From assembly GCA_003024785.1 (NCBI GenBank), contig PUQB01000218.1, forward strand, positions 248,001 to 312,000: a stretch of 64,000 nt of DNA, given 5' to 3'. Each line of letters starts with the position of its first letter. Positions within the stretch are counted from its first letter, which is position 1. A program made the position numbers and the translations under genes. The notes below the pieces were generated by a model that saw only the letters and a program-made list of their open reading frames with translations, did not search any database and was not told the origin of the DNA. Of this stretch, positions 57,613 to 64,000 are shown one piece after another. Origin of the DNA: Selaginella tamariscina. Lineage: Eukaryota; Streptophyta; Lycopodiopsida; Selaginellales; Selaginellaceae.

Positions 57613-60600
57613 TATAAATATCCTATGGTGGAATGCATGCATTTATGGCATCCACATACGACATGATTAGCATTGTGGCCTTGTCTAAATCTGGGGCTTC
57701 TAGTAGTCCTAAGGGCATTGAGATTACAAGGCTTTTCATTTGGTAGAGAAGTTGGGTACTCTTTGTGCCCAACAACTTTGGCCCTACTGTTTTCCTTAGT
57801 CTTTAGTTCTTTCTTTTTCCCTTTCTCATGGCAAAGTGGCATGCATTGTATGATGCCTTGCAAATGGCAATAACAACACAAACTCGTCTTCTTAAAGAGC
57901 TAGTTCATCATTCTCAAATTACTCTCAAGTCATTGTTGCTGCTCCAAGTTCTTCTTCCAGTTCCTCAATAAGTTCTCAAGTACATCCCCACCCTTTTCGT
58001 GAAGATCTTTCTGAAGATGTGTACCATTGGTGTGAACACTTCCAAGTTATTGCTCAATATCATTAGTGGTCAAAGGCCAAAAGCTGGTTGAGCTTCCCAC
58101 TTGTCTTCAAGGTGTGGCACTTCAATGGTACACATCTTCAAAAAGAACTCTACGAAAATGTTTACTACGACTCCTCTATACTTTAGACGTTGACTGTTGT
58201 TACCTACTGTATTATGTTGATAGACCCTAGATGTAGTAGGAAATAAGCCCGCTTAGGTATTTGGTGATGGTCTAGTTGGCTATCATTAAGTATTTGTTAA
58301 AAATTCTAGGTGAAGTTAAAACTTACTTTCTAAAAAATTCTCCCTTAATTTTAACGTTCTAATTAAGTTTTTTTTGTTAGTGTGAGTTTGGCATAATAAA
58401 TCACCCCTAGGGTTGACCTAACCTAGGGTTGCCAACCCATGTGTTAGGCTAGGTTGAAAACTCATTTCATTAACTAAAGGACTGGCATTCTGTGCCAGCT
58501 CACTTACACATATAGAAAAAAGGGGGGAGGGGGGGCTCTGTCACATAAATAAGGTAGAGTATATGTATTAAAGGTTCTTAGGTTCATGATTGAGCTTGTT
58601 ACTCTTTTATTGGTGCAAGCTCTAGTTTGTGTTGTTAAGGCACAACCCTTTATTGTACTGCCTTAATTTTCAAACAATAGGGGTACGTCCAACCTTCATG
58701 GTAGCCTACCCTTAACATTGGTGAATCCATGCTTGAGAAGTCTTGTCAGACTGCATGCTCCAAGGGTTAGAGGTTGAGGCATGTCTTTGGCCTCCTCCTT
58801 TACGTCAAACTAGATGCAACATTCACAGTTAAGCAGGACACATTCATGTCTTGTCCACTATGGTTGGCTAACAAGTTTACTTTACCAAGTTTCTAAGGGT
58901 TTTAGAGTTGGCATTTAAGAGCCATGTTCATGGCACCGAGTGTAACACTTGAATTTAAAGGGCTATGGCATGTAACCCACATCTTGTGAGATTGTGACAC
59001 ACACTTAATGACATAGTACAATGCATGAGGCACGCCCTTTGGGATACTTTAGCAAACATGCATAATGGTTTGGCTTCTCAATCACTTCTTTGGCAAAGCT
59101 AGACAGCTCTTCTTATAGCCTTGAAGCAAGCCTTTGGGAAACCAAAGACTTCAAGGATGTTTTGCGGCAATTGTTTCATCTTCATCTCAAACCAAGAGAA
59201 CTTCGGGATTTAGTTTCAGAATTTGGTACTGCGAGTTCTATAGACTTCATTGATGATGTGCTAATTCATTATGCTAGGAGCTAGGAAGGTCATCTCCGTG
59301 ATGTCCATCGCGTCCTTGTCAAACTTTGTACAGTGGAATTGAAGCTTAAGCACTTCAAATGTGTTTTAGGAGCCACAAAGACAACATACTTGAGCTATCA
59401 TGTTTCTCAAGATGGTCTTAGTGTTGACCCAAACAAATTAAAGGTTGTTGCTGATTTTCCTGAATTGTGTTCATGAACTTCAACGGTTCTTGGGGAAGAT
59501 ACAATATGTTGGTCAGTTTATTCCTTATTTGTCTGACACAATTGCCCCTTTGCATCACCTTCTACACATGTCTGTTTCTTAGAGGTGGTTTGCTGCTTGT
59601 CAAGTTGCTTTTTCGAAGTTGAAGAAGTACTTGGTGCCTCCTCCGTTGTTGCAGTATCCTCGACCCTTCATTTTACGTGTGGACGCTTTGGATGAGGGTC
59701 TTGGTTGTATCTCATGCAAGAAGATGATGCTCAACATTGGCATCCTATGGTGTTCGTGAGTCATTCTCCTCTATAGTGAATTACTCCACATCAAAGAAAG
59801 AGTGTCTTACATTTGTTTGGGGATTGGAGAAGCTTCATGCTTATTTGTATGGTTCCAAGACCTTGTTGGAGTGTGATTATGTGCCAGTGACCTCTTCTCT
59901 AAAAAATGCAATTTGAAGGGGCATTTAGCACATTGGACTCTTCATGCACATATTTATGATTTTGAAGTTTGTCATCGGCCAGGCAAGACTATGGTCTTTC
60001 TCGTGCTTCAGTATCTCTACTAAATCATTTGATTGATGAGATCGATTGTCTTTTGCTTCAGTGTCTTCAAGTTGTCGGCCTTTACCTTCTTTGGATGAGG
60101 TACAAGGTTATGTGGCTTAGGTTGTGTGCACCTTGGACTTGATGGTTGTTAGATGCTTTTGAAGATCCTCAATTGCTGGCCGACGAGCGTTATCATCAAT
60201 ATCATCAACAATTTGTCTCCAAGATGGATTGGTTTATTTTGTGAAAACTGATTCGAGTGCTCCATTGAAGCTAGTGGTTTCTTATTTTGTTCCTTGGTTT
60301 TTTGTTGCATTCTATGATTCACCTTTGCTTGGAGGTCACCTAGAGCATCGGCGTGTGTTTGAAAAGCTTTGGTGAGCCTTCTATTGGCCAAGTCTTTGTG
60401 TGAATGTGATTCAGTACATACAAAGTTATCCTATTTGTCAACATCGAAACACCTACCACATACCAGTAGATCATTGGAGTCTATCTAAGTTTATTGCCCA
60501 TTTGAGTTATTAGTCTGGGATATAATGGCACTGTTTCCTACATTTTGGTTAGGTTTTCATTATAAAACTACTTGACATGTTGGTTGAGGTTGCACCCTTC

Positions 60601-61432
60601 CTGATCAGACTGCTGTGGCTATTGCAGATTTGTTACTTTCACAATGTTTGCCTTACTCACTCTTGCCTAGAGCAACTTCTTTTAAATCAAGGTTTTGCCT
60701 TTATTTTGGAAGTGTTAGCTAAGCATTGTGGGATTTGTCAATCTTTTACTTCAGCATATCATCTGCAGACTAATGGGCTTGTTGAACGGTTGAACCAAAC
60801 CTTAATTGCCAAGTATGTGAACTTTAACCGGGATTAATATCTTCCTTTTTGCAATTCGCATACAGCATTGGCATTCAGAGTTCTGGCTTATATCCATTTA
60901 AGGCCAATATGGGTTTGATCCGAAGCTACCTCTGAAGATCCTGTTTTTTTTTTTTGTTTTGCCTCATACTAAAGGTGCTCAAACTTGGTCTCGCTACTTA
61001 GACACAATGCTCCCACTCCTTCATGCTAAGTCTACCGAACATTCAAGCGGATCCTTGTAATGCTGGTTGTCGTTCCGTACTTAATATGTTGTTGGTGATC
61101 ATGTTTTGGTTCATTTTCCTTGCCTTGGAGTTGCTAGTCTTGCTCAAGTTCTTCTTCACAAGTGGCTCGATTAGTACACCATTTTACATTGTGCAAGTCC
61201 TCAATTTTTTCAAGTACAACGGTTACAGTCTCATGATCCCCAGATTATTCACGTGGAGCAATTGAAGTCATTTGTTGTTAAGCCTTCATTGAATGCTTTT
61301 GGATACCATGTAGATCCCTTTGCACTTGCTCCTACTCCCCCACTCCCGATATAGACCATCCCATGCGGGAGAGTAGTGTAAATATCCTACTGTGGATACT
61401 AGCATGCATTACGATCCTAAGGGCATTGGATT
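57613..61432 (+). mobile_element. Decayed short-LTR Ty3/gypsy element
   Basis: The two ends share AAATATCCTA(T/C)(G/T)GTGGA and CCTAAGGGCATTG. The left LTR-like copy is 57613-57719 and the right one 61377-61432. The right copy is preceded by a purine-rich GCGGGAGAGTAG. Inside, gag (WCEHFQVIAQYH near 58035) is interrupted by a foreign LTR fragment at 58153-59068. RT (SIDFIDDVLIHYARS near 59230, KHFKCVLGATKTTYLSYHVS) follows, then RNase H debris, an integrase zinc-like region (YPICQHRN near 60430) and the integrase Glu region (TNGLVERLNQTL near 60775). Many stops and frameshifts are present. The empty-site homologue at 36.5 kb fixes the insertion boundaries. Confidence 0.8.
58153..59068 (+). 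mobile_element. Truncated LTR fragment of the long-LTR family
   Basis: The sequence matches 45300-46275 of the solo LTR (for example GTTGACTGTTGTTAC, GGCATGTAACCCACA and GATACTTTAGCAAACA). It lacks both ends, with heavy C-to-T type divergence. It lies between the gag and RT parts of the surrounding gypsy element. Confidence 0.75.
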
Positions 61433-61799
61433 ATATAATTATTAATTTTTGGACATAATTTATAACATATTTAAAGCACATATATGTATATTTATATTAA
61501 GGCTTTAAACTTGATTCATTTTACTCATACAATAAAAGATATTCAAATTAAAATATTTGAAAGTGTAGATAAATGTGTCAGGCATGTATACAAAAATAAT
61601 TAATATCTTCAAAAACTATTAGGGTTGAATAGCGGTTCGATTCCTGCCAGAGACGCAAATATCTGCCAAAGCCCTAAACCATGAACAAGAAGAACCCTTA
61701 TCTGTAGAATCTGCTGGTTTGGGTAGCGGCTGCGCGCAGGTGTGCCTCCAATTCTTCGCATTGGTTCCAATTTCTTCTGAATTCCTTGCCAGGGCCAAC
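61433..61799. other. Right repeat flank and probable Toc34-like 5' region
   Basis: The first 90 bp continue the dispersed repeat interrupted by the gypsy element. The last 180 bp are less AT-rich and presumably hold the leader of the Toc34-like gene. No TATA box is convincing. Confidence 0.4.
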
Positions 61800-63654
61800 A
61801 TGGGGACGAGCACGAAGGAATGGTCCGGGATTAACCAATTCCCTATTGCTACTCAAACTGCCCTTCATGGCTTGCTCGGCAAGCTCCGCCAACAGGTCAT
61901 ACTCTCGCCAAATGATCTTACACAGTGTATACACATATTAACTTCTGAAAAATATACTTGAAAAAATGTATTTTATAACATACATATATGGGGAGAATAC
62001 GTACACATAGAAATATAGTTTTGTTATCGTGTAGGAAGATATATGTATGGTTCTATATGCACGTAGTTTGTGTATACACATACGGGAAAATAATATGAAT
62101 GCTACTGCCATTTTTCTATTATGCTAGTGAACTGGGTACATCGTATACACTAGTACATATTTCTTGTTTCCTTAACAGAATGTGGATAGCATGACTGTTT
62201 TGGTGCTGGGTAAAGGAGGCGTTGGGAAAAAGCTCCACGGTTAATTCGATTATCGGCGAAAGAGTGGCAGCCGTCAGCGCATTTCAGGTTAAAAATCTCT
62301 CTCTCTCTCTCTCTCTCTACGTGTGTGATGTGAGCATAAGCTAACTAGAAGATAATCCGAAATAATCTGCAGTCTGAAACACTGAGGCCGCTTTACGTGT
62401 CAAGATCAAGGGCTGGTTTTACGATTAACATAATTGACACTCCTGGCTTAATTGAAGGTGGATGGGTTAATGACCAAGCATTAGAATAATCAGAAGGTTC
62501 GTCCATTCGTTACTTCATATTTCTCTATTTCGCTTTGTGTGTGTATGTGTGGTGTGTAATTTGCTGTTTTTGCAGGTTCCTGTTAGACAGGACAATTGAC
62601 GTTGTTCTGTACGTGGACCGGTTGGACGGCTATCGTGTTGACAGTTTGGACAGGCAAGTCATGCAAAGAACTTTTAACTTGAATAAGTAATAAATATATA
62701 TACTTGTTACATTTACTATAGACAGCGTATGCATACTACACCTTCCAATATTAACTCACACGTGAGATGTAAGCATATTGCAGATATGTAGATGCGTATG
62801 ACGCTTTAGATTGTGTAAATTCCAATATTCATTCACTATATTAAGCAGGCAAGTGATGAAAGCAATTACACGTAGTTTTGGTCCACAAATCTGGAAGATA
62901 TGTCTGCTGGTGCTAACACATGCACAGCTTCCACCTCCCGACGGAGCAAGGTAATGAAATAGTTTTCTTAATCAACCTGTATTTATTATCAACGATCTAA
63001 AGATATTTAATCACATTGGTAGCTACGAGGATTACGTCCGGCAACGCTCCGAAGCTCTTCAAACTGCCATAAGACAGGAAGCCGGTTTCAAGAAGACAGA
63101 TGTAGACGTAAGCATTTACATACGCGAACACTTATTATTAAATATTTATATGCATTTATTTATATCTATATGACTTAGCATGAGATCTCTTAAAAATAAA
63201 TTGAGCTTCACAGGAAAAGAGTAACTTATTTTAATTTTATTGAGAACGTCTCATTCCTATGATTTTTCTTGTATTGGCGAAATACCTAAGTTCTTCGTTA
63301 CTTTTCCAGGTCCCGTTTGTCCTTGTAGAAAATAGCGGGAGATGCAACACTAATGCTGGTGGTGAAAAGGTTGTGTGTGTGGGAATGGGTGCGCACGTGC
63401 CCACGCTTATTTATAACAGTTTATATGTTCAATTGACAAGGCATTACTCCTTAATCAGTCATATCTAATTACTATTTTGCAGGTACTTCCTAATGGGACC
63501 GTGTGGGTGCCAGACCTGGTGGAGCGTTTAGTGGAGGTTGTTACAAGTGGTAACCCGTCTCTCTTGGTGGACAAGAAGCTTGTTGAAGGTCCTAATGTTA
63601 ACAACAGAGGCAAACTGTGGATCCCTCTTGTCCTCCTTGCAGAGGTAAAAGACC

Positions 63655-63694
<40 letters not shown>

Positions 63695-64000
63695 TGGGAC
63701 GGAGTTAAGACTTTGTATTATATGTAGAAAACTATGTATAATAACCTCAGATATATCCTACATTAATATCATTCAGATGGGGCTACATCATATTCAGATA
63801 GGCAGAGTTTGTTGTTGCACGAATTTATGAATTTATATTAAGTTGCTTACCTCGAGAAAGTACTGATTTCGTGGTGTTGCAGTATTTGTTTGTGGTGAGG
63901 CCTATACACAAGGCAATACAGAAGGATATTCAGGAGGAGAGGAGGAGGAAGCCTGCGTGGGAGCAGGTTGCGGATGATTACAGCAGTATGAAGGAGATTA
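61800..64000 (+). CDS. TOC34: Toc34-like chloroplast outer-envelope GTPase (partial)
   Basis: Toc34/33 is the receptor GTPase that binds transit peptides at the outer envelope. Nine exons are seen: 61800-61895, 62179-62287, 62373-62496, 62575-62653, 62849-62950, 63023-63107, 63310-63369, 63483-63644, and 63883 to the window edge. Key motifs: start WSGINQFPIATQTALHGLLG; P-loop LGKGGVGK (near 62208); switch region SETLRPLYVSRSRAGFTI; G3 DTPGLIEGG; LYVDRLDGYRVDSLD; G4 region VLTHAQLPPPDG; and G5-like FVLVENSGRCNTN. KKLVEGPNVNNRGKLW and YLFVVRPIHKAI follow. Two one-base lesions are present: an extra A in the P-loop A-run 62227-62231, and a missing A near 62486. Intron 4 begins with GC. The C-terminal membrane anchor lies beyond the window. 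Confidence 0.92.
62654..62848 (+). other. GC-AG intron of the Toc34-like gene, flanked by a duplicated sequence
   Basis: The donor is GCAAGT directly after exon 4 (GACAG). The acceptor is TTAAGCAG before exon 5 (GCAAGTGATG). The join keeps the frame (RQV) only with the GC donor; no GT lies at a frame-keeping site nearby. The sequence CAGGCAAGT, followed by ATG and AAAG, is found at both ends of the intron (62651 and 62846). Confidence 0.75.

Noticed and set aside
1..64000. tRNA, rRNA and CRISPR arrays
   Set aside because: Box-B-like strings (near 3563, 7063, 22540 and 56490) do not come with a foldable tRNA. No rRNA core sequence was recognised. Tandem repeats lack the spacer pattern of CRISPR, which a plant nuclear genome would not have.

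Overview
This window is nuclear DNA of a land plant. It holds plant-specific or typically plant gene families: a xyloglucan endotransglucosylase/hydrolase, a SHORT-ROOT-type GRAS factor, a Toc34-type chloroplast import GTPase, a PLS-type PPR remnant, an F-box/kelch protein and a DUF2358-like protein with a thylakoid-lumen-type signal. These have canonical spliceosomal introns, mostly 55-280 bp. The background is AT-rich and crowded with GT/CA, GA/CT and AT microsatellites, many of them inside introns. I cannot name the species. The compact introns and divergent family members would fit a non-seed vascular plant, but that is a guess.

Layout. 0-2 kb: XTH gene with an intact TATA box but a broken reading frame. 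2-10 kb: AT-rich spacer, a degenerate G-box-containing tandem array, a solo LTR, two CT-rich arrays and one unrecognised small gene. 10-15 kb: a decayed minus-strand Ty3/gypsy element whose integrase tail has been tandemly duplicated, then a 24-bp-type minisatellite. 15-20 kb: gene-free. 20.2-21.6 kb: single-exon SHORT-ROOT-like gene. 22-28.6 kb: a strong short hairpin, a 21-bp minisatellite, unrecognised coding-like relics and a gypsy integrase fragment. 30.5-38 kb: the gene-rich core (SNF7/VPS32, F-box/kelch, alpha-SNAP, DUF2358-like), all on the plus strand. 39.4-41.8 kb: a 2.3-kb inverted duplication. 42.4-43.1 kb: PPR remnant. 43.9-61.4 kb: a nest of LTR retrotransposons. An old minus-strand gypsy is split by a long solo LTR (target duplication CAATA) and by a recent, nearly complete chromodomain-bearing gypsy (target duplication CAACT). 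These are followed by a partial gag element and a further decayed gypsy carrying a fragment of the same long-LTR family. 61.8 kb to the edge: Toc34-like gene, cut off by the window.

The host genes do not form a pathway. SNF7 (ESCRT-III) and alpha-SNAP (SNARE recycling) both serve endomembrane traffic and are near neighbours, but in a plant genome that is probably chance.

A cross-cutting observation affects every interpretation. Several host genes (XTH, SHR-like, SNF7, alpha-SNAP, Toc34-like) have good protein similarity and intact splice sites but contain 1-2-nt frameshifts, several of them in A-runs. The F-box/kelch and DUF2358-like genes are clean. This looks more like residual base-level assembly error than parallel gene death, although the XTH gene also has an in-frame stop made by substitution.
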